A stretch of DNA of 22,847 nucleotides from JAGNLA01 sp964472265 (GTDB lineage Bacteria > Caldisericota > Caldisericia > JAAYUI01): contig CAYYJO010000033.1 in assembly GCA_964472265.1 (NCBI GenBank), positions 1 to 22,847 of the forward strand. The letters run 5' to 3'. Below the pieces are notes generated by a model, which was not told the DNA's origin, ran no database searches, and saw only the letters and a list, made by a program, of their open reading frames with translations. Made by a program: the position numbers and the translations under genes. Shown one piece after another: positions 6,711 to 14,183 of this stretch (position 1 is the first letter of the stretch; each line of letters starts with the position of its first letter).

Positions 6711-9700
6711 TCACGGACTCTTTGCTGCGCCTTTCTGGGACGTTTGCGATTCGTTTGGATCAGGCCAGTCGATGAGAATTTCCTTGGTCGTGTTGTCAAA
6801 GCCAACCTTTGCGCCTAAATAGGTCGCTGCAAACCTCATCGGGATCATGGCCGATCCGTTCCTGATGATTGCAGGGATGTTATATTCCCTGTTGATTGGG
6901 TACGGCTGACCGTCGACCATGGCAATCGGGCTGTCGACAGTGAAAACCAGATTTCTGTCTCTGTCCGGTCTCTTCTGGACGATTGTAATCTGTTTTGTTG
7001 CTGCATCATAAGCAACTGTTGCAAACAGGTTTTCAGCCAGCACGCGAAGGGGGGCGTACGCAACCGGAACCTCAATGACCTTTTCCTTGCCTGCTTTGAA
7101 TTTGTAGGTGATGGTGGTTGGCGGAACCTTTATGTCAATCTTGTTTCCATCAACAAAGACAAACTTCTGTTCCGATTTCATCTTTATCGAACGCTTGCCG
7201 TAGATGAAAATCTGGTATTCATAGCTGACGTTTTCTTTTGAGATGAGCTGGGTGAAGAACACGTTGTAGCCTGGAAGAATGTCGAGTTTTGCCTTCACTT
7301 TGCCAGCCATGTCAGCCTTGTAGGTCTTTTCACCTAAGAAGACAGTGGTTTCCGGTTCGGTTTTGAACTGGATTTCTCTGTTCATTCCAGGATCAACTGC
7401 CTGCCCCTGGTTAGTGTCAAACTCGAGGGTGACATTTTTGACGTCGAGCTTGATTGAAAATGACGATGTGGCAGAACGGCCTGTTTGGTCAGTGACGGTT
7501 ATTTTGACTGCATTCATCTGGTATCGGAGGACAACCTGGAGGTCGATGCTCATCTTTGAGTCAGGCATTGTGCTCATTACTTTTGAGTTGAGCTTGATCG
7601 ATGACTCAGGAACGTTGTTGAGCATCACGTCAATCTCGGGTTCGACGACCATGAATTCCTTCTTGGTCTGGATTATTTTTCTGTTGGTCTCAAGGCCAAT
7701 GATGAGGTTTGTGGTTGGTGAAACGCCGGTTTTTTCGAACGGGTTTGTGAGGCTGAGCTTGAGCTCATCAAGGTCGACCTTGATCTGTGGGAGGGTGAAG
7801 CGTGTGGTTCCACCGACATCGCTGACCGATACCGGCAGTTCGTCTGTGATCATGGTTTTGTCGAGGGTGAACGTCAGGTCGCTCTTCGATGATTTGATTG
7901 ATTCACCAAGTCCGAAAACGGTGATGTCCGACTTGCCTGATGATGAAATGATATTGACCACTACTGGTTCATTTGACCATCCGCCTTCGATATCCGAGAC
8001 GTCTTTGCCTGATTTAGTTTTGATCGTAAAGGCATAAGCCGGTGGCGCTGGTAAAACATTACATGTAGCCTGCATCTCCTTGCTTGAAATCTTGACTGTG
8101 AAGTCAGAGGTCTGGTCTGGCGAACCGAATCCTGCCGAAGATGGAATCTCGATTGTGATAGGCTTCATGTTCGGAAATTCCTCGTCAAGCCTGATAACTA
8201 CCAGATTGTTTGAAGAATCGAACTCGCCTGTGCCTTTGATTGAGCCTGCAACGACCGGGAACATTGGTTCCTGAGGCCTGAGGATTCTGTTCCAGGGCCC
8301 GACGATTGTGATCTGCTTTCTTTCAACGTCGAGCAGGTCTGGTGGTGGCGTAATGTGGAAGGTGTAGGCGCATGGCTTGTTTGCAACCGGAGGTATGGTG
8401 GCAACGGAGAATCTTGACTGGTAAGGGGTTACAGTCCATGGAATTTCGAATGATGAGTTTGTGATTGAGATTTTTATTGCCGAGTCTTCAAGCGGGTTTA
8501 GTACGTCGGAAAACTGAAGCAGGCAGAAAGCGCCGACTTCAAGATCGGTCGGAAGTTCGAACTGGACGTTTTTGAGGCCCATCGTTGGGTTGACAATAGC
8601 CTGTCCGTTGAAGGTTATCTTGCAGCCCTTGTTGATTTCTGACGGGAGGATGGCAAGGAGATTGTCGCCAGCCTTGTGCCCTTTGGATTTGAATCTTGTG
8701 GCTATTGACGTCGGAAGGCCGGCCGTTGTCTCGCTTGCAGTTGTAACCTGTGAGAATTCTATTTTTTCAGGACCAAAGGTGGCTGGAGAGGTGTCGGTGG
8801 ATGTGAGGACGTAGCAGGTAACATCACCTTCCCCGGGATTGATGACCTTAAGATCGATTGTTACAGGGGTTCCTGCTTCCATGTCTTTTGTGCAGGGGAT
8901 GAGCAGTTGGTCAAAGCTCTCGCTCTGCCCGATCCTTGTTGCGTTTTTGTCGATGAGCAGCCCGTTCAACTCAATTGAGAAGTCGTGGTATGTTGACTGA
9001 AGCTTTGCAAAACCGCTTGGCAGTCTGACAATGATCATTGATCCAAGGTTAAGTTTGCCTGCTTTCCCAAGCTGGAAGCTAAAGCTCCAGGTTGCCCTCT
9101 CGCCCGGAAACTTCGGGTTGATTTCAAACGAAGCGTTGGTGACCATCGGGTCAACTGTCTCAGCCTTTACCGAGCCGGAAACCTTGGCGTCAACCTTGAT
9201 GGTGTATGAACCTTTGCTCATCGGGCACACGATTCCAAAGTAAGTCGGAATAGTTATTGTGAGATCCTTCATCATCTCAACCTGTTCAGGCAGAGTGAAG
9301 CTGATCTTTCTTTCATTTGCCGTTGAGACAATCTGGCAACCCTTTTCTGGCCTGCACGATACGTTGTTGACGGTGATTGACTTGAAGAGGTTTTCAATCC
9401 TTTCCGCTGCCATTTCCTGATCCCCAGGGATGAGAGGCATGAGGAAACCTGGAATCCACGACTGTGGAAGGTCTTTTGACCAGTCAATGGACACTGTGTC
9501 GCCAATGGTTGCCGTGTACATCTTGGCAAACTTGCCTTCAAAAGGATTGTCTTTGCACTTTACCCAGAAATCCGATCCAGGATTGAACCTGCGGTGGAGA
9601 TCAGGTGAGTAGCCACAGTCTGGAAGAGGCTTGTCTATCTTTGCCGATTCACTTGCGTCGAAAGTGACAGTGACAAGATCGCCGGCATCCCAGGCTGTTC

Positions 9701-9836
9701 CTCTCGGGAAAACGATGTTTACTGAGGTTGTTTTGTCGGCTCCCGGGTTTGAAAGGCCAATGTCTACAGTGTCAGCTGCATGCGAAAATGTTGGCCAGCT
9801 CAGGCACAGGGCGATCAGCAAAGCAAGTTTTTTCAT
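6711..9836 (-). CDS. Large secreted beta-rich protein with C-terminal copper-amine-oxidase-N-like domain
   Basis: 1041 residues. A classical signal peptide is seen (MKKLALLIALCLSWPTFSHA, cleavage about 20-21). A long beta-strand-rich, Ser/Thr/Ile/Val-rich body follows, probably several Ig-like or cohesin-like modules, with a few scattered Cys. Residues about 915-1027 resemble the copper amine oxidase N-terminal-like domain (PF07833 type): VAYAPLRVLAENL and VAYDAATKQITI, then VDGQPYPI, MIPMRFAATYLGAKVGFD and KEILIDW. Despite its name this domain is non-catalytic and common on secreted or wall-associated proteins. No C-terminal membrane anchor or sorting signal is present; the end is a short polar tail. 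The ATG at 9836 has a clean SD (GGAGG, about 8 nt). First gene of the operon leading into the R3H ATPase and proS. The function is probably structural or adhesive; ligand unknown. Confidence 0.8.
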   Translation of the reverse strand: MKKLALLIALCLSWPTFSHAADTVDIGLSNPGADKTTSVNIVFPRGTAWDAGDLVTVTFDASESAKIDKPLPDCGYSPDLHRRFNPGSDFWVKCKDNPFEGKFAKMYTATIGDTVSIDWSKDLPQSWIPGFLMPLIPGDQEMAAERIENLFKSITVNNVSCRPEKGCQIVSTANERKISFTLPEQVEMMKDLTITIPTYFGIVCPMSKGSYTIKVDAKVSGSVKAETVDPMVTNASFEINPKFPGERATWSFSFQLGKAGKLNLGSMIIVRLPSGFAKLQSTYHDFSIELNGLLIDKNATRIGQSESFDQLLIPCTKDMEAGTPVTIDLKVINPGEGDVTCYVLTSTDTSPATFGPEKIEFSQVTTASETTAGLPTSIATRFKSKGHKAGDNLLAILPSEINKGCKITFNGQAIVNPTMGLKNVQFELPTDLEVGAFCLLQFSDVLNPLEDSAIKISITNSSFEIPWTVTPYQSRFSVATIPPVANKPCAYTFHITPPPDLLDVERKQITIVGPWNRILRPQEPMFPVVAGSIKGTGEFDSSNNLVVIRLDEEFPNMKPITIEIPSSAGFGSPDQTSDFTVKISSKEMQATCNVLPAPPAYAFTIKTKSGKDVSDIEGGWSNEPVVVNIISSSGKSDITVFGLGESIKSSKSDLTFTLDKTMITDELPVSVSDVGGTTRFTLPQIKVDLDELKLSLTNPFEKTGVSPTTNLIIGLETNRKIIQTKKEFMVVEPEIDVMLNNVPESSIKLNSKVMSTMPDSKMSIDLQVVLRYQMNAVKITVTDQTGRSATSSFSIKLDVKNVTLEFDTNQGQAVDPGMNREIQFKTEPETTVFLGEKTYKADMAGKVKAKLDILPGYNVFFTQLISKENVSYEYQIFIYGKRSIKMKSEQKFVFVDGNKIDIKVPPTTITYKFKAGKEKVIEVPVAYAPLRVLAENLFATVAYDAATKQITIVQKRPDRDRNLVFTVDSPIAMVDGQPYPINREYNIPAIIRNGSAMIPMRFAATYLGAKVGFDNTTKEILIDWPDPNESQTSQKGAAKSP

Positions 9837-9858
9837 TTACAAAACCTCCAATCAAAAA

Positions 9859-9912
9859 ATTTTATGTCAATGTCATCCGTTCAAACATTAAATATGGGTA
9901 TTAGGGTAATAC
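9859..9912 (-). promoter_or_regulatory. Candidate control region of the secreted-protein operon, with palindrome
   Basis: Upstream of the ATG at 9836 lies an AT-rich stretch with a TAAAAT -10-like hexamer (9864-9859, minus) directly preceded by TTGACA (9870-9865). No pair of hexamers has ideal spacing. Further up is a perfect hyphenated palindrome GTATTA-GGG-TAATAC (9898-9912), a plausible regulator-binding site. The assignment is tentative. Confidence 0.3.
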
Positions 9913-9933
9913 GGTTGAATCGTCCTGAAAATG

Positions 9934-9960
9934 AAAAACCCGACGCTTAAAGCATCGGGT
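9934..9960 (-). terminator. Rho-independent terminator of the carbonic anhydrase-permease-hydrolase operon
   Basis: Read on the minus strand: ACCCGA-U-GCU, loop UUA, AGC-G-UCGGGU, followed at once by UUUUU (9938-9934, partly shared with the stem base). The one non-Watson-Crick pair is a U-G wobble in the RNA, giving a 10-bp stem. It lies 21 nt past the hydrolase stop codon and also separates this operon from the next one on the same strand. Confidence 0.88.
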
Positions 9961-9981
9961 ATTGTCTGTTCCATTAAAAAG

Positions 9982-10671
9982 TCAGGGCAATTCAAGCTGC
10001 TCGCCAGGGGTCAGGATTACGGCTTTTGTTCGTACCTCAGCCTTGTCAACTTTGCTGGCGAACTCCTCGGGGTCAACCTTTATGATGTCCCAGGTGTTGT
10101 AGTGGATTGGCACGACAACTTTTGGTTTGACCATCGATACAGCCTTTACCGCGTCATCAATGCCCATTGTGTAGTAACCACCGATTGGCACGCAGGCAAG
10201 GTCAATGGATTTTTCCTCGCCGATTAGTGACATGTCGCTTGTAAGCGCTGTGTCTCCTGCGTGGTAGATGCACTTTCCACCGATTGAAACCACAAAGCTG
10301 GCAGCGATGCCGAGGTTCGTGTTGTCAGGTGCGGTTGAAGAGTGCATGGCTGGCCAGAGCTTGACCCAGCCAAAATCGAACGGGATTTTGCCACCGAAAT
10401 GGGCTGAGATTGCCTCCACACCCTCGTTTGCAAGCCACTTGGCAAACTCTGAAGTGACCAGCACCTTGCATTTGTATTTCTTCGCAAGCTTGACGGTGTC
10501 GCCCAGGTGGTCGTGGTGTGCGTGGGTAACCAGAATTAGTTTTGGTGAAAAGTTCTTTGGCAACGGCGGGGCTGCCGGGTTGTTCTCGATAAAGGGGTCA
10601 ACCAACACCTGCGTTCCATTGCTCTGGATCAGGATGCAGCTGTGCCCCAGATAGGTCACTCTGACCATCAT
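9982..10671 (-). CDS. UPF0173-type metal-dependent hydrolase (metallo-beta-lactamase fold)
   Basis: 229 residues, the usual length for UPF0173. It has the metallo-beta-lactamase signature THAHHDHLGD (residues 49-58; metal ligands His50, His52, Asp54, His55). A downstream ligand-bearing segment YHAGDTALTSDM and the terminal VVVPIHYNTWD follow, as in the YtkL/UPF0173 group. No signal peptide, so cytoplasmic. The substrate of this family is not known in general. The ATG at 10671 overlaps the permease stop by one base (TAATG). A second ATG at 10668 sits better behind the SD (GAGGTA), so the true start may be one codon later. Last gene of a three-gene operon with a gamma-carbonic anhydrase homologue and a permease, followed by a strong terminator. 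Confidence 0.9.
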   Translation of the reverse strand: MMVRVTYLGHSCILIQSNGTQVLVDPFIENNPAAPPLPKNFSPKLILVTHAHHDHLGDTVKLAKKYKCKVLVTSEFAKWLANEGVEAISAHFGGKIPFDFGWVKLWPAMHSSTAPDNTNLGIAASFVVSIGGKCIYHAGDTALTSDMSLIGEEKSIDLACVPIGGYYTMGIDDAVKAVSMVKPKVVVPIHYNTWDIIKVDPEEFASKVDKAEVRTKAVILTPGEQLELP

Positions 10672-12185
10672 TACCTCATGAACGTCGTGATGTAGAGGAT
10701 TGCGCAGGCAAGAGAGGCCAGTCCGAGAACCCAGAAACCACCCTGTGTGTCGTCAAACTTCCAGACGGCGATTCTGAGGATCATGAACATTGCAACGCCA
10801 AGCGTGACTGCAAGGAAAATGTTGAGCGTAAGGGCGGCGATAACCATCATCGTCACAGCCGGAATCACTTCGAGGGCGTCTTTCCAGTGGATCTTGCCGA
10901 TGTTCCTGAGCATTCCGGCGCCGATCATCACCAGAACCGGTGCAACGGCGATTGCCGGAATCATCACGAAGAAATTGTAGCCTATGAGAAGGAGGGCGCA
11001 ACCTGCTGCATAGATGAGCGGGGTGATCGAGGTTTTTCCATCTGCTTCCACGGCGATTGACGACTCTGGGCCGATGTCTGCAGGCATACCACCTACCAGA
11101 CCGGATACAATCCTGTTGAAGCCAACAACTTGCATGGCTTTCTGGCTGTTGAGAAGGGTTTCATCGTTTTCACCCATCTGCCCTGACTGTCTGCCAAGGG
11201 CAACGAGTGAAGCGCTGGTTCCGATTGTGTCTTTGGCAAGGAGGATGAGGAATGTTGAGAGGAAGGCCATGAACTTGGTTCCAAGGTCTGTAAAGACAGA
11301 AAAGAACTCGGCTTTTGCAAACAAAACATTCGACCAGTTCCCAAACGGGAGGAAGATCGAATGGTCTGCAGGGAATTCCAGCAACGCAATCGGCGTAATC
11401 CTGCTAATGTCTGTTCCGGTCTGATGGAATGAGGTGAATACGATTCCGGCTGCAGCAGTGAGGATGATGGTGATCAGGATTGTGTATCTGTTCTTTGTGT
11501 AAGAGAAATATCCAACGAGGATGAGACCAAACACCATGACAAGCGTTCTTGCGTCGAGAAGCCATCTGACCGAGAGGGTGGGGATGCCGTTGGTGAACGT
11601 GAGCGCCTTGAGCTTCTCGGCGTTCAGGTTTCCGCCAAGGACGGCGTGGTCACCGAAGATGCCTGACATGGAGAGCGCCATGAAGATCAGAATCAGGCCG
11701 ATTGAGATAACGATTGAATTCTTGATCGACGCCGGAATTGAAGCGATCAGCTTCTTTGTGTACGGGAGGTATGAGAGAGTCAGGAAGATGACACCTTCCA
11801 GGAGCATGATGGTCATGAAGACGTTGAATGATCCGATGGAGAGCGCCGGCATGAGGATGACGAGTGTCCCAAGGGATGGTGTGACGATGTAGGGGAGCCT
11901 TGCCCAGATTGATTGGGCGAGGTTTGAGAGGATCATTGCAATGAGGGTTCCGACGATGAGAATGTTTTCGACACCGTTTGTGAAACCGTACTGTGTTCCA
12001 AGCACTCTCTGGAAAGCGAACAGGACGAATGCTGTTCCGATCAAGCCTGAGAGACCCGCAATGATTTCCCTCTTCCAGTCGACTGCTGTTGCCGGCATTC
12101 CGAAAAGCTTCTCGAAGAATGATTTGGTTCTCACTTCTTCGTACGTCTTTGTCGCTGCCTGAGTTTTCTTAAGATTCTTTGCCAT
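10671..12185 (-). CDS. AzgA/NCS2-like permease
   Basis: Polytopic membrane protein of 504 residues with roughly 12-14 hydrophobic segments. The ATG at 12185 is preferred to one at 12236 because GGAGGAG lies a few bases upstream and the extra 17 residues have no support. Its segment KDTIGTSASLVALGRQSGQM, followed by GPESSIAVEADGKTSIT and IPAIAVAPVLVMIGAGML, parallels the conserved DTIGT and ESAAG-ARTG regions of the AzgA branch of nucleobase:cation symporter-2 proteins, which move hypoxanthine, guanine or adenine. It overlaps the carbonic anhydrase gene by 17 nt, so translation is coupled. The UraA-fold superfamily also contains anion and bicarbonate transporters, so with this neighbour the substrate may not be a purine. 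Family assignment is firm; substrate is not. Confidence 0.85.
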   Translation of the reverse strand: MAKNLKKTQAATKTYEEVRTKSFFEKLFGMPATAVDWKREIIAGLSGLIGTAFVLFAFQRVLGTQYGFTNGVENILIVGTLIAMILSNLAQSIWARLPYIVTPSLGTLVILMPALSIGSFNVFMTIMLLEGVIFLTLSYLPYTKKLIASIPASIKNSIVISIGLILIFMALSMSGIFGDHAVLGGNLNAEKLKALTFTNGIPTLSVRWLLDARTLVMVFGLILVGYFSYTKNRYTILITIILTAAAGIVFTSFHQTGTDISRITPIALLEFPADHSIFLPFGNWSNVLFAKAEFFSVFTDLGTKFMAFLSTFLILLAKDTIGTSASLVALGRQSGQMGENDETLLNSQKAMQVVGFNRIVSGLVGGMPADIGPESSIAVEADGKTSITPLIYAAGCALLLIGYNFFVMIPAIAVAPVLVMIGAGMLRNIGKIHWKDALEVIPAVTMMVIAALTLNIFLAVTLGVAMFMILRIAVWKFDDTQGGFWVLGLASLACAILYITTFMR

Positions 12186-12696
12186 TTGCTCCTCCAGTGA
12201 TGAATCTTTCCGCCAGTTTCCAGTAGTTTCTGGCATGGTCTTCCAGGTGATCGGTCTCCTCCTTGGTTAGTTCTCTGACTACCTTTCCGGGGGAACCCAT
12301 CACCATTGAATTAGGGGGAATGATTTTGCCGGGTGGAATGAGCGTACCGGCTGCAATTATGGAGTGGTGGCCGATCTGTGCTTTATCGAGTACGATTGCA
12401 CCGATTCCGATCAGCGAAAAATCTTCAACAATGCAGGCATGGAGCATTGCGCCGTGACCGACTGTCACGCCTTTGCCGAGTGTGGTTGGACATCCTGAGT
12501 CGACATGGATACAGGCGTTGTCCTGAATATTGGAGAATTCGCCTATAGTCGCCGTGCTCACGTCGGCTCTGACGACTGCTCCCGGCCAGACAGAAACTTT
12601 GGATGCAAGGGTGGCATGGCCGATTATTGTTGATAATGGGTGGATGAATGACTCTTTATCTATTGTCGGGCTTTTGCCCTCAAAGGTTTCAATCAT
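12169..12696 (-). CDS. Gamma-class carbonic anhydrase-like protein (left-handed beta-helix)
   Basis: 175 residues with imperfect hexapeptide repeats forming a left-handed beta-helix, in the YrdA/PaaY/CamH group. The three expected zinc-binding histidines are present: His64 (CIHV) and His81/His86 (VGHGAMLH). So are the conserved RAD (43-45), N-x-Q (56-58) and C-terminal GSPGKVVREL followed by an amphipathic helix. The acidic-loop glutamates of the archaeal Cam enzyme are missing, as in CamH/YrdA-type proteins, so carbonic anhydrase activity is plausible but unproven. It would act in the cytoplasm. The ATG at 12696 has no strong SD but lies just past an excellent promoter. First gene of the operon, overlapping the permease gene by 17 nt. 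Confidence 0.9.
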   Translation of the reverse strand: MIETFEGKSPTIDKESFIHPLSTIIGHATLASKVSVWPGAVVRADVSTATIGEFSNIQDNACIHVDSGCPTTLGKGVTVGHGAMLHACIVEDFSLIGIGAIVLDKAQIGHHSIIAAGTLIPPGKIIPPNSMVMGSPGKVVRELTKEETDHLEDHARNYWKLAERFITGGANGKES

Positions 12697-12711
12697 GGTT
12701 ACGGTTTTTAG

Positions 12712-12739
12712 ATTTTAGGTTTTGTTTCATTGTTGTCAA
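12712..12739 (-). promoter_or_regulatory. Sigma70-type promoter of the carbonic anhydrase operon
   Basis: Minus strand: a perfect -35 TTGACA (12739-12734), a 16-nt spacer, and -10 TAAAAT (12717-12712, 5 of 6 consensus bases). It ends 15 nt upstream of the carbonic anhydrase ATG, so the leader would be only a few bases long. That fits the absence of a clear SD there. Confidence 0.75.
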
Positions 12740-12764
12740 TTCAAGTGCTAAATCACCAACAATG
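12728..12764. promoter_or_regulatory. Inverted repeat spanning the -35 box in the divergent region
   Basis: Perfect 8-bp arms CATTGTTG (12728-12735) and CAACAATG (12757-12764), 21 bp apart, lie between the divergent carbonic anhydrase and murD operons. The left arm enters the -35 hexamer at 12734-12739. The centre-to-centre distance is about 29 bp, or roughly three helical turns, which would suit a dimeric regulator. No promoter of equal quality was found for murD in the rest of this 137-bp region. Confidence 0.35.
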
Positions 12765-12833
12765 GGCGAGGTTTGTTTGTGGTCTGTCTGAAGGGGGGTT
12801 GAAAAAGCTGTGCTTTGGAAGTAAGTTTAAAGC

Positions 12834-14183
12834 GTGAATCAAGACAAGGCAAAGATTTTTTCAGGCAAGAAGGTCACCGTTCTTGGAATGGCCAAATCGG
12901 GTCAGGCTGTGGCCAAACTCATGTCAGCAATTGGCGCACAGGTTTTCTGCTCTGACTCCGGAAATCCTGAAGGCATCGAGTCTTTGGGGTTGCCTTTTGA
13001 GCTGGGCGGTCACTCTGACAGGGTTTATGATGCTGATTTCATGGTTGTTTCGCCAGGAATTCCGCATGACAATCCTGTTGTGATGAAGGCCAGGATGAGA
13101 GGCATCGGTGTCAGGGGCGAGCTTGACATGGCTGCAGAAATGCTGTCCTGTCCTTACGCTGCCGTAACTGGAACCTCGGGAAAGTCGACCACAACAGGTT
13201 TGATTGCCTATATGTTGAACAAGGCTGCCATCAGATCAAAGGCGGTTGGCAACATCGGCGACCCTCTGAGCAACTACGTTTTTGACAGCAAGCCGAAAGA
13301 TGTGCTTTCAATAGAGGTTTCATCGTTCCAGTGTGAGCTGATGGACACCTTCAAACCCAAATCAGCCGTGTTCACAAACCTTGCCGAAGACCACCTCAAC
13401 AGGCACGGAACCATGATCGAGTATTCCAGACTCAAAGAGAAGATGATGGTTTACATGGGCAAAGATGACCTGGTCGTGCTCAACAGGGACGATGAATGGA
13501 GCGGCGCATTATCCGAGAAAACCACCGCAAAGCCTCTCTACTTCTCAATGAGCCATCCCAAGACCGACGCTTTCTTTGATGGCCAGTCAATCCATCTGTT
13601 CGGCAAAAAGTCAGCTGAAATGAAGGATTACAAGGTTTTCGGCTGGTTCAACGCCATGAACCTCATGGCTGCAAGCCTTGCCGTTTCAGCATTTGGACTC
13701 AATCCCATAGAAGCAATACAATCTGCAACAGATTTTGTGCCACTCCACAACCGTCTTGAACTCGTCGGTGTGTGGAATGGCGTCAGATACATCAACGACT
13801 CAAAAGCCACCAAGCCTTCAGCAACAATCCTCGCCCTCCACGCACTCCCCGGGCCATTTGTGCTGATTCTTGGTGGATCGGAAAAAGGTTCTGATTTCAC
13901 AGTACTTCCAAAGGATATGGGCGACGTCAGGCTGGCAATCGTTCACGGCCAGACAGCCCCGAGAATTGAGGAAGCCTTAAAAAATGGCGGATTTACAAGA
14001 TTTGTCACGGTCAAAAACCAAAAAGAGGCGGTTTCGATGGCCATCATGGAAGCGAAAGCCGGCGAAGCCGTCCTCCTCTCCCCAGCCTGTGCCAGCTTCG
14101 ACCAATTCAGCGGATACGAAGAGCGTGGAGATTGCTTCACCAGTCAGGTCAGAAAGGAAGCCCCGGAGAAACTGGGCTCCTGA
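12834..14183 (+). CDS. murD: UDP-N-acetylmuramoyl-L-alanine--D-glutamate ligase
   Basis: Mur ligase adding D-Glu to UDP-MurNAc-L-Ala in cytoplasmic peptidoglycan precursor synthesis. 449 residues. An N-terminal Rossmann-like UDP-binding domain (VTVLGMAKSGQAVAKLM) is followed by the ATP loop GTSGKST (113-119) and the central domain with NLAEDHLNRHG. The C-terminal domain has HNRLELV, INDSKATKP, LILGGSEKGSDF and LLSPACASFDQF-GYEERG, all diagnostic for MurD. The start is GTG at 12834, since an in-frame stop lies two codons upstream; a GGAAG lies about 12 nt before it. It is the first gene of the plus-strand cluster. Its last ~60 nt, or 200 nt under the longer alternative, overlap ftsW. Confidence 0.96.
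   Translation: MNQDKAKIFSGKKVTVLGMAKSGQAVAKLMSAIGAQVFCSDSGNPEGIESLGLPFELGGHSDRVYDADFMVVSPGIPHDNPVVMKARMRGIGVRGELDMAAEMLSCPYAAVTGTSGKSTTTGLIAYMLNKAAIRSKAVGNIGDPLSNYVFDSKPKDVLSIEVSSFQCELMDTFKPKSAVFTNLAEDHLNRHGTMIEYSRLKEKMMVYMGKDDLVVLNRDDEWSGALSEKTTAKPLYFSMSHPKTDAFFDGQSIHLFGKKSAEMKDYKVFGWFNAMNLMAASLAVSAFGLNPIEAIQSATDFVPLHNRLELVGVWNGVRYINDSKATKPSATILALHALPGPFVLILGGSEKGSDFTVLPKDMGDVRLAIVHGQTAPRIEEALKNGGFTRFVTVKNQKEAVSMAIMEAKAGEAVLLSPACASFDQFSGYEERGDCFTSQVRKEAPEKLGS

Noticed and set aside
7345..8037. 230-codon plus-strand frame inside the large secreted-protein gene
   Set aside because: Antisense shadow of a gene with signal peptide and SD; no start signal or motif of its own.
12186..12236. 17-codon extension of the permease
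   Set aside because: The ATG at 12185 has a strong SD; the extension would lie wholly within the end of the carbonic anhydrase gene.
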